Positions 44,116-55,682 of a stretch of 64,000 nucleotides of DNA are shown here, in pieces (within the stretch, counting starts at the first letter, position 1; every line of letters begins with the position of its first letter). The notes beneath the pieces are model-generated. The model was not told where the DNA came from and searched no databases. It saw nothing but the letters and a program-made list of their open reading frames with translations. Source of the stretch: Thereva unica (taxonomy: Eukaryota > Arthropoda > Insecta > Diptera > Therevidae). A program made the translations under genes and the position numbers. Location: positions 64,837,470-64,901,469 of the forward strand of contig OX465284.1 of the NCBI GenBank assembly GCA_949987705.1. The letters run 5' to 3'.

Positions 44116-47100
44116 ATGCACCGACAGGGCCACGTTAACTCCGTATTTGGAGTTGATGTTGACAAAATTGAAGTAGCACCGTCCACATCGTCACATAGTG
44201 ATCTTAATTCAACAGGAAGCCAAAGTTTCCTCACTGACTCCCACACTAATTTTCGCTTTACTAACTTGGGAACACCAGAAGGAAGCCGGATGGGATCCCC
44301 AAATAATATGGTATTTTAAAAAATTATATAATGGACATTTAGGAGATCTGAAATCGTAACATAATATTTCTTAGATTCGTAGATGGTCACAGAATATGTC
44401 CCGTTTAGGAAAGGGAAAGAAATCGGTAAGGGATAAGACAGTTTTTAGACTTCCTTCAAGAAAAGGTAAGCTGTAAATGTTTTACTTAAGATTCTAATGT
44501 AGTGTCTCAGCCTTTGCAGTTGATGGACAGTTCATAGCTTCTACTGACCTAGAAATTGATCAATTAGCAAACGAAATTGAGCAGCATGAGTACATGATGC
44601 ATGATAGTGCAGCTGGGGAGCATTTAAGAATGTAAGCTATACCAATATGTAAAAACATTGAAGTTGTTGAAATAATTACAGGGACACCATTCGTGCACTA
44701 CCTCATCCTCTCACAACAAAGAGGAGAATTAAGGAAAGACTTTCCATTACAATAACTAGACAATCGAGGAACGAAACTACCACTTTTTTAAAGCGCCTTA
44801 AGTACAGAGTTAGTATGCTCTGGTCCCACCTTTGGGGTAACATTAGAAGCACACTTTACAGTATTGAGCTTTGGTATGAATCTATGAAGGAAATTGAAGG
44901 ACATTTTGGAAGCGGAGTCGGAACATATTTCAAATTTCTACGTTGGCTGTTTTCGCTGAATGCATTTTTGCTCATTTTTGTGTTCTCGTTTATTACTCTA
45001 CCCCAAATATTGTACGACAGCAGATACAAGTCTGAACATGAAACCAACACCACCAAAACTTTAAGACCACTGGATTTATTAACTGCAGAAGTAAGCTAAA
45101 AATCCTTTCAATGGTAGCTCAATTAATCCACTTTTTTTCAGGGATATTTAAAAAATTCCATTCTATTTTATGGAGCCTACAGCAGCGAGACGTTCGGCAT
45201 AGGAGGGTCTCACACATACAGTATTCCGCATGCTTATTTCATGACGATGCTATGCATGTATCTTTGTACCTTTGTCATTATATCGACCAGGTTCTAAAAT
45301 CGAATTCATTCAAATCTTAAAATGTTACTCAATCTGTTTTAATTAAAGCATGGCAAGATCCTACCGAAAGAGCTTCATAGAAACCTCAGGAGGGGTCCGC
45401 AATATGTACGCTCATAAAATCTTCTGTTCTTGGGATTTTGGAATCTCAAATCTTAAGGCTGCTCAGCTAAAACATGCCAGTGTTTATCATGAACTGAAAG
45501 AAGTGTTAAGTGAAATGCGAGGTTCCAAAGAAAAGTTGCCGAAATTATGGAAGTTCTGGATGCTGTGTTCGCAAATAACTGCGCACCTTTTAGTAGGTGG
45601 CATGCTTTCTGGATTAGGTGTGGCTATGTGGATTTTATTGCAGGTAAATGTTTTAAATTTAGAAATAATGTTCTACTTTTATTTGTTATTCAAGCAATTT
45701 GGTGAAGAAAACGAATCATCGCCATGGGGAACTTTGTATCTTTCAATTGCTGTGAATATAACAATTTTAGTTCTTCAAAAGTTCTTTTATTGGATTGCAA
45801 AGTAAGTTGTTTTGTAAATACTTTTAGTTTAGTTTAATATAATGATATGTCTAGTAGTGTTGTTATCCACTCTGAAAATATATCAGGATGCTAGTTGTAA
45901 CCCTAAAATTGCCACGAAGGTTCTTTAGGATAAGACTTAATTTCTTACTCGCCTAATTTTCGTCGTAATCTATCGGCTCTTAATGGTTTTTCCTTCGAGT
46001 TGATGCGGCGGAGACTATAAAAACTCATCCTTGTAGCAGATTTCTAATGGCGGTGAAATAAATCCGAAGAACATCATAACTTAAGATAATTATTTTAAGG
46101 AGAGCTAGCATGAAAAGATTTAGATCGAAATCCAGTGAAATGATAACACTCCTTATGACTTGCTCTTTTGAATGCAATAATTTTCTTGTTATTCCAGCCC
46201 CAAATATCACCATTTTACAGTTGCAATGTTCCTATATAAAAGGGTAAACACAATTCCAACTATAATCGTAATCATAATCGACCTTGTAAATACGAAACAG
46301 ATAATAGTTGAAGAATCAGCTAAATTCCGCACACCATTATATATTCTCTTCAGATTTTCAAACTGCCGCTTTCTTGTGGGATTTCCTGCTGGTCACCGTT
46401 GAACCTACTATAACTAAATCCATCGAAGTCCCTTTGAACCTTTTTCTCTCAATCAGCCATATCTGGTCAAGCAGTAATGATTTTGAATGATGTCCCTCTT
46501 GTTTGGGTTGATAAAATAAAAAATATGTATGATATGCTGTCAAAGTTGGTACAACTAATCAAATGCGCCACAAATAGCTCACTGGCGAAAGTAAGGATCC
46601 AAAATGTTGTAACAGAGGAGTTCGAAGTACGTTAAGGGCTTAGACAAGGAGATGGGCTGGCCCCCATGCTTTTCAACCTGGCCCTAGAATGGGTGATAAG
46701 GAAAACGTTAGTCCAGCGAAGTGCTTCAATAGCTACCCAGTCAGTACAATTACTTGGATATGCGGATGACGTAAACATCGTGGGAAGGTCCTTTTTGGCA
46801 GCAAAAGAAGTCTATGTTGAATTTAAAGAGGCGGCAAAGGACATAGGCCTGAAGATTAACGAAGAAAAAACGAAGGTGATGCAACAATCCAGAGCAGGAC
46901 GATTTAGAATGGGAAGAAATATAACCATCGACGAACATAACCTAGAAGTAGTCGATAAAACAGTCTACCTTGGGTTTACTATCACAAAAAGAAACGAAGA
47001 AAAAGAAGAAATAACCAGACGTATACTACTGGCTAATAGAGCCTTTTATGGCCAAAAACAAATCCTGCACTCAAGATTTGTACACAGGAAAACGAAACTC

Positions 47101-50100
47101 TCACTCTACAAAACAATAATACGACCAGTACTGTGTTATGGTAGCGAGACTTGGACTATGACCCAGGACATAGAGGAACGAGTCAACAGGTTCGAGAGGA
47201 AAATTCTCAGATGCATAATAGGCCCAATCAGAGAGGATGGAATATGGCGAAGAAGATACAACAACGAGTTGTATGAAATTTTTGACGACCCACAACTCTC
47301 AACTTTAATAAAAATCAACAGATTGAGACTAGCCGGCCACGTGATCAGGATGGAGGACAATCGCATCCCAAAACGGCTTATGGCATCAGAAATTTCGGGA
47401 AGTAGGCCAGTAGGTAGACCCAGGAGGAGATGGATAGACTCATTAAGTTCGAGCAGGACTGTAGATCCAGAAACCAGAGCAACCGCAAAAGCAAGGATGG
47501 AAGTAGTCATACTAGAACCACAGACAAGCTGTGCAGAAAGAATATAGAAGAGGATCCTACAGATGCGGGAAGACTTCAATGAAGGGCGAATTTGAGAAAG
47601 GTACAAAGAAACAAGCCTGTTTATCAATAAATATCAGCCAAGAACAGACATCTGGAGTGACATAAATGGGAACCTAAAAGGTCCCTTATACGATAAAAAA
47701 GAAGATTTTCAAAAGATATTGAATCTAATCCTCATAATAAAAGAGTATCGACAGACGGAGGCATTTGTAATTCCTCAAAATAATATTTCAGTAGGGCCAC
47801 CGACATTTGATTAGGTTTGTGAAGCGGTAAAAAGGCAAAAAAGAAACAAATCGCCAAGCGCTGATAGAGTCGCAGCTGAATAGTTAAAGGAAGGAGAATC
47901 CAACTCCTTAAAAATCTTACCCGAACTCATATGCAACATTTGATAGGTACAGTGTACAGCGTCAATGACACCCAAACGAGGCACGGTTCGCTCATACTTT
48001 TTCTAAACTAACGAAAGAACGATGAAAACGGTCAAGTATCTTAATTACCATAAAGGGTGCCGTTAGCATACTCGTTCGCTTGCGAAGGTGAAGCAACACT
48101 GGACATGGTTAGTATTTAGTTGGAGGACTGCTTGGTAAAACGACACTCGCGTTTGGAATGGTTTATGCAGATGTGGGTGCATTTATCGATGTTCATGCCT
48201 GCAGCCGGAGAATGCATTCCTTTAGCGTATAATTTATCTTTTTATATTACTAAGTTGCTATAGCCGGCTGCTGATATGTATTGGTTAGATGAACAACATC
48301 ATTATACAAAACTTTGACCTTGAATAATTTCGAAAGGATGAGTTTTCGAAAAATGACAATAGGGATGGAAATCGGATGGAATTTCGAAAAAAAAAAAAAA
48401 AAAAACAGTTTTTGATTTATTTTTTGGCCAAAAAAATGATTTTTGATATCTTTTACCTTGAATAATTTTCAAAGGGTTAATCGGGTCACCATATTTGAAA
48501 GAACTAAAGTTGTAGAGAATCTCATTATCAACATTTTGGGACGAGGTTGTACCACCTATAGAAACCGAGATATAAGGAAAACACGGGGAAACCGCGATAT
48601 CCGGCGACATTTTTTCTGTGATTCCGAAATTGTTTTCTTAAAAAGTTCCATGAAGCTGTGGACCAATTTTCAGCCGTTTTGGAGTTTTGTGCTATTTTGC
48701 TTGTTTCTTCGGGCTTATATACAAAATACATAAATTAATGGCCATATTTTATTGTATAAAATATACATATAGGTATATGTATTAGATTATACCACTTTTA
48801 TTTGAAAACAAACTAGAAAAATACACATTGATCTTCTCTGTTAAAATAAAGAATTACTTTGAGATCATATTTTACTGGTAATTGTCAAAAATATGTGTTC
48901 CATTGGTGATATAGTAGAAAAATCGCCCAAAGGATCGCAGCTATTATCAAATTTGAACTGAGTCGTGGTCAGATTGTAAATACATACTTTCATTTTGACC
49001 AAAACACTAGAGGTTAACCCCGCCTTGATGTCCACTCCGTCACATCCCCCGCTACATAGCCAAATCGACCCCAGAGGTGCTATACTTCTAGAGCCGCTCC
49101 AGCCCCCCCCCCCCCTTGCTCGTTACGAGATAATTCTTTTTTCCGGGTGAAATTATAAGCCTCACGCCGTATCATAATATCATCGCAAAGATCCCGTCGA
49201 GCCGGAAGACCTAGAACAAGGTTGAGGACAACCCTATTAGCAGAGGCCGCAACAACTGGAAGATCCTGGTCGCAGCTTCCGCACAAAACAGAGTCCGCTC
49301 GAGGGCTACTGTTTCCGCCCTATTTCCCATGAGGGATTAAAGGGGAATAAGAAGATATATAGATGATTCGAGGGCCACTGTTTCCGCCCTATGTCCCATG
49401 AGGGATTAAAGGGGAATAAGAAGATATATAGATGATTCCAGGTAGAAGCAGAACCCATAACTCTTCTATTGATAACTAGAGGATGCAGGTTGGGTCCCGC
49501 AAATATAGCCCGATTAATGTCGAAATAAGTGTGGAACACAAATCCAAAAGCTGTCTTAAGGTTGATTAGCTCTTGAATAAATAGTACCAAATAACGGTCA
49601 ATTTAACGTCCACATGTTCGAAAAGAAGTGCAAAGAATGTTTGTATGTATGAATTAAAATCTTCCCTGGCCAGGTAAGATTACTTGCTTGAAGAATTGGC
49701 GAAATATAGAATAGGTCAAGGAGAGACTGGTATGTGCTGGAAGATAAAGGGTGTGTTTCAACTTCCATCAATGATTGCAATCACTCCATCTTAGCAACAT
49801 CACATATGTCCTATTTTCCATCATTTTTTGTGCGATTCGAACAATTGTCCATCAATGATTAGGGTTTATTTCCATCACTGATGTCTGATGGCTGATTGTG
49901 ATGGGACTTGCAAACACACCCAAACTCTGGTTCGAAAACACTTACTCTAGCCCGTTGTTCCACAGTCGAGTTATCCTGTTTATAAACGAATTCCCAAACT
50001 GCACCAAGGACTGCAGATTTTGCGAGTAAGGCTGGTCGTCCACTGGAAGCGTATTCGAGCGGCTTCGCGCTACGGCCATACATATGAGCGGCTACAAGCG

Positions 50101-52076
50101 GCTCATTTGTATGGCCGAAGCGCGAAGCCGCTCGAATACGCTTCCAGTGGACGACCAGCCTAAGTCAAACTGGCTAGTCTTTCTTGTGAGAAAACACATA
50201 CCTATGGAGGCAGTTAAGAATGATTTCAATGTGCCTGTTGATTGTGCTGGACATCAATTTATGATCATGAAGACAAGGTCTTGCGCTTGATTGTTTTACA
50301 TTATCAAAACCATTGAAGTAACGCAAAGCGTCGTCATCAGTAAAGCTATGAAGTGGGCTGGAGGTAATTAAGTTAAGTTCGATTGGGAAAAGGGCGCGAG
50401 AATAGGTGCCTTGGAGATATCTAAAACGACCACTTAATATATACTTTGGTGCATATGACCTGTTAACAGGTAGCCCTAATAAGGCATCCTGCCGGTTTAA
50501 CCGGTTAATAATAGGGTACCAAATTTCCGCTTAGGTGGGGTCTTCATCTAGCGGTCGGTCACCTGGTAGTCTGGTACTGTTGGCGTCACAGCCTTTGTCG
50601 GCTGGTTAGTGGGATTCACTTGTTTCAGGAAGCATTACACTCCAACAAGACTGTCTCTCTCTAGCCCTGACGGTTGTGACTCACTCGACTGTTAAAAAAT
50701 GCATGCACTCATATAACACCCATTAGTGCAAACGCGAGGCTCACTGCCTTCTCCTTAAGCATGCACCAGACTACCTTTAACCTTTCCTATTCTTTTTCTA
50801 TTTTCAGGTCAAGCTTACTCAAAACATTGCACCATGAGTTGAACGACATGACGGTCTAATGGTCAAAGGGTGATTCTTGAGCTTGACCTTGCCACATAAA
50901 AAAAGTCAAAAATAACATAACAATAACATAACATATAATTTTTAATTTCAGAATGGAAGACTACCGTTCACCACGCCGCACTCTTCATATAACGTTGCTG
51001 CGTAACTTTATGCTTGAAGCTGTTATTATCGGCGTGCTTGTTATATTTTGGTTGACGAAGGAACAATCAGGGGTAAAAATAACATTTAATTACATTACAA
51101 TTACAAGTTACCACGTTCTATCATTAAAGTGCTGGGAAACATCCATTGGCCAGGAAATTTATCGCCTTGTCATTGTAGACTTCTTCATTTCAGTATTTTT
51201 TTCTTCACTGCTACAAGTTATTCAAGTACATGTTGTTGGGTATGACACAAAACAAAACAAAAATTTTGAAATACAATGAACATAAAATTTCAGAAAAATA
51301 TGGCCTTCAATTGGGAAGCCAGAATTTGACATCTCTAGGAAAAGTCTAGGTTTAGTATTTAATCAAACTCTTCTTTGGGTTGGTCTATTATTTTCTCCCC
51401 TTTTATCTGTGGTTGTCGTATTGAAGATGATCATCACATTTTACATAAAAAAATTGACTTTGCTCTACTTATGCAAATCCCCCAGTCAACTATGGAGATC
51501 TGCTCAAACACAAACACTTTATCTTGTTATAACATTTCTATCTCTTTTGGGGGTACTATTAGCACATGGATATATTATGACGCAGTAATTAAATCTATAT
51601 TTTTATATGCATAAACTATATAATACCCAAATTTTTATTATAGAGTGCAAATTAGCCAGAAATGTGGACCATTTCGTGGACATGATTTCATGTTTCAAAT
51701 ATTCATTGATGGTGTTCTAGAACTAAAAGAGAATCATTGGATTTGGCGTGCTATAATAGCTGTTGCACGACCAGCTGTTATGGGCGGTGTCCTTTTATCG
51801 ATGGTCGTTGTTGTTTATTACTTAAGATCAAAATCAAAAGCTAGAAGGGGCATGGTTAAATTATTAAAAGAAATGCTCTATTTGGAGGCAAAAGATAAAG
51901 AGTTCCTACTTTTAAATATAACTAAGATAACGCAAGATAGAGGATGGCTATTTGACGATGAAGATATTAGAGAATGTGGACATAGACGAGATAATTTTGC
52001 AGAAACTAGCTCCACATGGAGATATCAAAGCGGTAATATACCAGAGGAGCCGGGAGTTCGGTGTAGGCATATTTAA
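44116..52076 (+). CDS. TMC: Transmembrane channel-like (TMC) family protein, 11 coding exons
   Basis: Exons I can join in frame: 44116-44310, 44375-44465, 44511-44631, 44682-45090, 45142-45290, 45349-45643, 45695-45801, 50952-51072, 51130-51239, 51294-51584, 51644-52076 (TAA). All introns are GT-AG and the sum is 2,322 nt, about 773 residues. Family features: GHFGSGVGTYFKFLRWLF before the first membrane segment (about residues 210-240), SMARSYRKSFIETSGGVRNM, the MEDYRSPRRTLHITLLRNF region, the TMC signature CWETSIGQEIYRL (about residue 497), and IWPSIGKPEFDI before the last hydrophobic helices. About ten hydrophobic segments are seen. TMC proteins are membrane proteins of the anoctamin-like fold; some form mechanosensory channels. 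The short tails suggest the TMC5/7-type rather than the very long fly Tmc, which is inference. The start is the first in-frame ATG with plausible context. Intron 7 (5.15 kb) is filled with retroelement remains. Confidence 0.9.
45802..46494. other. 5' part of TMC intron 7, nothing recognised
   Basis: Begins with donor GTAAGTT. No further exon is needed between exons 7 and 8, because their sequences join directly as FYWIAK-MEDYRS. Confidence 0.5.
46495..47547 (+). pseudogene. RTE-like reverse transcriptase 3' fragment in TMC intron 7
   Basis: The open part (46,666-47,547, about 293 residues) has FNLALEWVIRK, the catalytic YADDVNIVG, KINEEKTKVM, TVYLGFTI, IRPVLCYGSETWT, RFERKILRCI, INRLRLAGHVIRM and VGRPRRRW. 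Upstream in the same frame KVRIQNVVTEEFEVR is followed by a stop just before GLRQGDGLAP. The copy is 5'-truncated and carries at least that stop. It is a different subfamily from the 57.6-kb RTE element. It lies in the same orientation as the host gene. Confidence 0.88.
47571..48174 (+). pseudogene. RT N-terminal fragment block, second copy of 37,844-38,447
   Basis: Encodes, with several stops, VCEAVKRQKRNKSPSADRVA and LKEGESNSLKILPELICNI, the region preceding the catalytic core in RTE-type elements. Here it sits downstream of a C-terminal fragment, so the order is rearranged or a second element copy begins here. Confidence 0.7.
48175..49029. other. TMC intron 7, repeats and A-run, no gene
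   Basis: A CCTTGAATAATTTCGAAAGG-like segment recurs (about 48,310 and 48,455) around a run of about 18 A at 48,388. Around 48,945-48,995 there is a piece resembling the degenerate units at 2.2-2.5 kb. Confidence 0.45.
49303..49437. repeat. Tandem duplication of about 68 bp
   Basis: GAGGG(C/T)(C/T)ACTGTTTCCGCCC through AGATATATAGATGATTC is repeated twice with three visible differences. Confidence 0.85.
50030..50160. mobile_element. 131-bp hairpin MITE with TAA duplication
   Basis: Nearly perfect inverted arms (GGCTGGTCGTCCACTGGAAG and its inverse) surround a loop of about 11 nt and are flanked by TAA on both sides (50,027-50,029 and 50,161-50,163). Size and TAA duplication fit a minimal PIF/Harbinger-type MITE. 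Confidence 0.8.
50421..50951. other. 3' end of TMC intron 7, nothing recognised
   Basis: No gene or clear repeat seen. It ends in acceptor TTTTTAATTTCAG at 50,951. Confidence 0.5.
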
Positions 52077-52692
52077 CCGATGTTGCCTAAATTAATAACA
52101 GTATTTAAAAAGACTTATATAGTGCATATTTTATTATATTGAAGAAAAAAATATATTTCTATTGAATTTTTATAGAGTTCTTGTAATCTATTTGAGATCT
52201 TAGGTATACGAATAAAGTTTTCAGCTTGATAGGTATGCGAGTTAAGTTTTCAGCTTGTAATGCAAGATCCGGTATAAGAAATTTATACCCTCATCTGTTA
52301 TTTGATGGTGACAAAGATTATATGAGAGATAATATATACATTGATAAATCGCACATGGGTTGCCTAGCTAAATCGCGTACCGAAGCTGTAAAATAGAAGA
52401 AATTGCAATTAACTTTTTTAGGCAAACTTACCCGTTTTGTTAATCATAAAAATCGAGCTTTAGCTGACAGAATATGACACAAGGAATTGGATAAATAGAG
52501 GTTGCCTACTATAGCCGCGGTACAACTGTATAAAGAGGTAAGTAGGCGTTATCAATATACCCTCATCAGTTATTTAATATTTTTTTATAAAATGAAAGAT
52601 TATTTCATTCCCTACCCAACAGTCGAAGGTTGCCTTAGCAAAAGTTTGTCACATCGATGGTTGCCAAGACTTTAGAGTTCTTCGCAAAGAAG
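52077..52692. other. TMC 3' region
   Basis: AATAAAG at about 52,210 is a plausible polyadenylation signal. A TACCCTCATC(T/A)GTTATTT motif occurs twice (about 52,288 and 52,558), suggesting a small local repeat. Confidence 0.4.
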
Positions 52693-53140
52693 ATGGCCTT
52701 TTGCCTTTCCACTTCTAAAATCTTAATAGTTTTCGTTCTTCTTGTCTTCCCTTCTTACAGTCATTCCTTTTTCTCCTTGCGCAAGCACTGCTTCTACAAC
52801 AAGATTCGAGGGGTTTGTAGTTGCCCGAATGGTATGTTAAAATTAGGGTATTGTACTATTGGTGGATATTTTCTGGCTATTATTATCCATGAAAGCATTT
52901 TTGACCCTTCAGGCACAGGGCAACTGAAAATAATCAAACGCGATTAGCGTCATGTTAACACCCGTATTTTTTTAACAAATGAAATTTCTTCAATATTTGT
53001 ACATTATTCTATTCATTTACTTTTAAAAATCTGTAAGATAAGAATTTACAGGAATCTCCCGAGTCCTAAGGAGCTATTTGATACCCAACGACAGCTTCTT
53101 ATCGCCGAACGACTCAAATTACGTGTGGAACAAGGTTTAA
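52693..53140 (+). CDS. Possible small secreted cysteine-containing protein, two exons
   Basis: From ATG 52,693 the frame gives MAFCLSTSKILIVFVLLVFP, a good signal-peptide-like start, then SYSHSFFSLRKHCFYNKIRG and VCSCPN. At 52,832 there is a strong donor (GTATGT) and at 53,051 an acceptor (TTTACAG). Joined in phase, exon 2 (53,052-53,140) reads GISRVLRSYLIP... to a stop. In the other frame exon 2 reads SPKELFDTQRQLLIAERLKL, which looks more protein-like, so the true junction may differ. An upstream in-frame ATG exists at 52,657. Unspliced, the frame runs to 52,947. I do not recognise the family. A short peptide hormone-like or cuticle/venom-type secreted protein are only possibilities; real coding status is uncertain. 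Confidence 0.33.
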
Positions 53141-53639
53141 GTTTTTTAGTTTAGTTTTTAAAAAGCATTTTTATTTATTACCTTACTATCTATCTTAATA
53201 TAAATTTAACTAATGCTTAAAGTTAATTATTCTAGCCTATTTTAATCTATCTAATTTACTGGCCCTCAACAGGCACTCTAAATTAATCTATATCTTAAAA
53301 TTTAACTTATGCCTTTCAGCTAAGACTTATCTAATATTTAATATATGTAAGAAATTCTAACGTTTGCTGGTAGGCATGTGTAGATTGGATAAATTAAACA
53401 ACGGAAATAAAATGACATGGAACACAAAAGAAATAAAAAGACTAAAATTAAATTCCTTGTTTGAGTGCAAAGTAAAAAAATGTGTTTTCAATACTGTTAT
53501 TAACTTTTTTCCACCTGTTCCCCTGGACCATTTTTATCCAAAACACATTCATTGAATTCCTACGAGTTTTCTCTTAATTATAACGTCGTCAAGAAATCTC
53601 AGGGTAGATTTATTTCACCTTTTTCGCTATCCCTCCTAG
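53141..53639. other. Intergenic, AT-rich, nothing recognised
   Basis: Low-complexity TATCTAAT/CTATCTTAAT-rich DNA with no supported feature. Confidence 0.5.
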
Positions 53640-53710
53640 ACTAATACGGATTCGAGGGAAGCACTTGGTCTCAATAAATTTTTTCTCTAATTGTCCCTCT
53701 CATTGGGTGT

Positions 53711-55682
53711 TGTAACGTTCAGTTTTGCACGAAATCCCTAAATAACTACTTGACTCAAAATCACTGTCGGGAATGAAATCGAGAAGTTGCTCGGAACAAA
53801 AAAGAAGGCATAGAAAACAAAACAAAAAGGAAAAAGAAAAAATTTTGTAGTCAGTCAGGAGAGTCAGTTTTTAGCAGTCGGTAGGGAAAGTTTTGCAGTC
53901 CGTTTCGAATATTCAGTTTTTTTTGCATGACGGAATAAATAGTTACGGCTACCGTGTTAGCTCCCAACCTAATTGGAATCCAGAAACTACAAAGAAATCT
54001 GCAAAGAACCAACCGAAGGAGTCGAGAAACCAGCGACAAAGAATCCTGCTTCGCATTTACTGGCGATTCGCGGCGTGCAGACAAAAAGGGCTGTCATCGT
54101 ATATGTAGCAAGGCGGTCATTGCACATCTAGCGGCAAATTTCGAAGGAGACTATTTGGTGCTATTCTGTTATACGTTGGATTTCCCATCTGTTGTTCAAC
54201 TGAGATCGTCGCTTTGTCTCAAGAGAGTACAAGAATTGCATAATATCAACACGGAAGTGATTGGCTGCCGTGTGGATTCACATTTTTGGTCACTTGGCTT
54301 GGACTCAGACACCGCGCGATGTTTGCGGTGTAGGAAAGGTAAATATCCCACTATTAAGCGATAATACCCACAGAATATCGAAGGAGTACGGAATATATAA
54401 GGAAGAAGAGGCACATTCATTGCGGCCACATTTCATTATTGATGGGCATTTTCAGAAACGCAGAACTGCGGTCACTCTGCAATATTCAGCTACAGACTTC
54501 CAATTGCTGAATATTGCAGAATGACCGCAGTTCTGCGTTTCCGAAAAGGCCCGATCATCGAGGTATTTGACGGCAGTGTACTATTAATGAGTTACCTGGT
54601 GGCAGATCTGGTGGTGAAACTCTGCGCCTGGTGAACCCTTTGCAACTGACGGCTAGTTATGGTGAAGTCTGTCTAATTGATTGGACTAAGGGCGGAAGGG
54701 AACAACAACAAACATCTGGTAATGCGGTGTATGCGCTAGAAATTTTCAACATCAGTATGCATGGATGTGACATTTATCAAGCATTCGAAGGTAAGAAATT
54801 TTGTTTGTAACGAAGGCGGCAAGGCGTTGTTTCAGATATCAGCATTGCGACCACATCGAGCGATGCATTCAATTGAACGACCATCTGTTAGTGAGATTTG
54901 TAAGGAGTCAATCAATCGTGTAACAAATTTAATATTACGACGTAAGACACCTGCGACTGTGAAGCGTTTCAGTGCCCAATGTACGGTAAGGGGTTCCATC
55001 AGAAGGGGAATCTAAGAAATCCCGTTTATATTCCCGAAACCCCCACCATCTTTGCTAAAAGTGTTCGGGTGTGAGTGGTAACTTTGCACGAGAGGAAATC
55101 CCTTCGGACAGAAGAGATTACTTGACCGGTGCCGGGCTTACCCTTAGCCTATAGGGGAGAAAAAGAAACAAACATACCCACCCCACAGATAACATATTTA
55201 TGTATGCTTGAATGTACAAATTTAATTGATTATTAGTTAATAATTTTAAGTGTAGTTAGAATTACAGCATTTTATTTAAATTTGTTCATATAACATTTTA
55301 TTTATATTTGTGGATACATTTGTTGGCTCCTCATTGGAGATATTTTTTTCTTATTGTTGTTTTCAGGTAGTTTGTTTTTTTGTGAAACTGAACTCCATAT
55401 CGGGGTTATAGTATGTACAAACGCGACGTAAAGGTACCATTGCGATGCGTTGTTTTGTTTTTTTTCGTAATCTTTCATCTAATCGAGTTATCTAATTATA
55501 TGTAAATGTAGGTTACCGTTTCTTGTAGTTGGAGAATTTCGGCGGTTGGGGAGGATAGGAGTCCCGATTTGTTTTATGTTTGGGATTGCACTCTTAGTCA
55601 GGCTTTTCCGGGCTTCTGGCTGAGGGGGCAATACCTCGCATAAATGGCGCCCAATATATAGTCGCGCCATTATGCAGTTACA
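53711..55682 (+). mobile_element. Solo-LTR-like insertion, 1.97 kb, GTGT duplication
   Basis: It starts TGTAACG, ends GTTACA and is flanked by GTGT (53,707-53,710 and 55,683-55,686). The related repeat at about 62,249 has the uninterrupted site CTGGTGTCAAG, confirming the insertion. Relative of 24,087-25,998 in opposite orientation. Inside it carries a hairpin at 54,449-54,547. A minus-strand open frame near its 3' end (MARLYIGRHLCEVLPPQPEA) has a frameshifted counterpart in the other copy, so it may be old coding sequence or chance. Confidence 0.8.
54449..54547. repeat. Foldback hairpin inside the LTR
   Basis: About 42-nt arms (CAGAAACGCAGAACTGCGGT and inverse) flank a 15-nt loop. Apparently specific to this LTR copy; probably a small MITE. 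Confidence 0.7.

Larger units (their letters stand above)
49030..50420 (-). pseudogene. Decayed CR1-like reverse transcriptase fragment in TMC intron 7
   Basis: On the minus strand near 50,350 the translation gives SFTDDDALRYFNG, matching SFADDGTLRYSYS of the element at 20.4-23.3 kb. Surrounding sequence is in several frames with stops and is interrupted by a 131-bp MITE (50,030-50,160). A local duplication of about 68 bp at about 49,303-49,437 (two copies of TCCGCCCTAT(T/G)TCCCATGAG) further disrupts it. Confidence 0.5.

Noticed and set aside
46200..46500. Extra TMC exon in intron 7
   Set aside because: Exons 7 and 8 already join in phase within a conserved TMC stretch; nothing is missing between FYWIAK and MEDYRS.
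55488..55670. Minus-strand frame MARLYIGRHLCEVLPPQPEA as a gene
   Set aside because: It lies within the solo-LTR-like element and is frameshifted in the other copy; no recognised domain.
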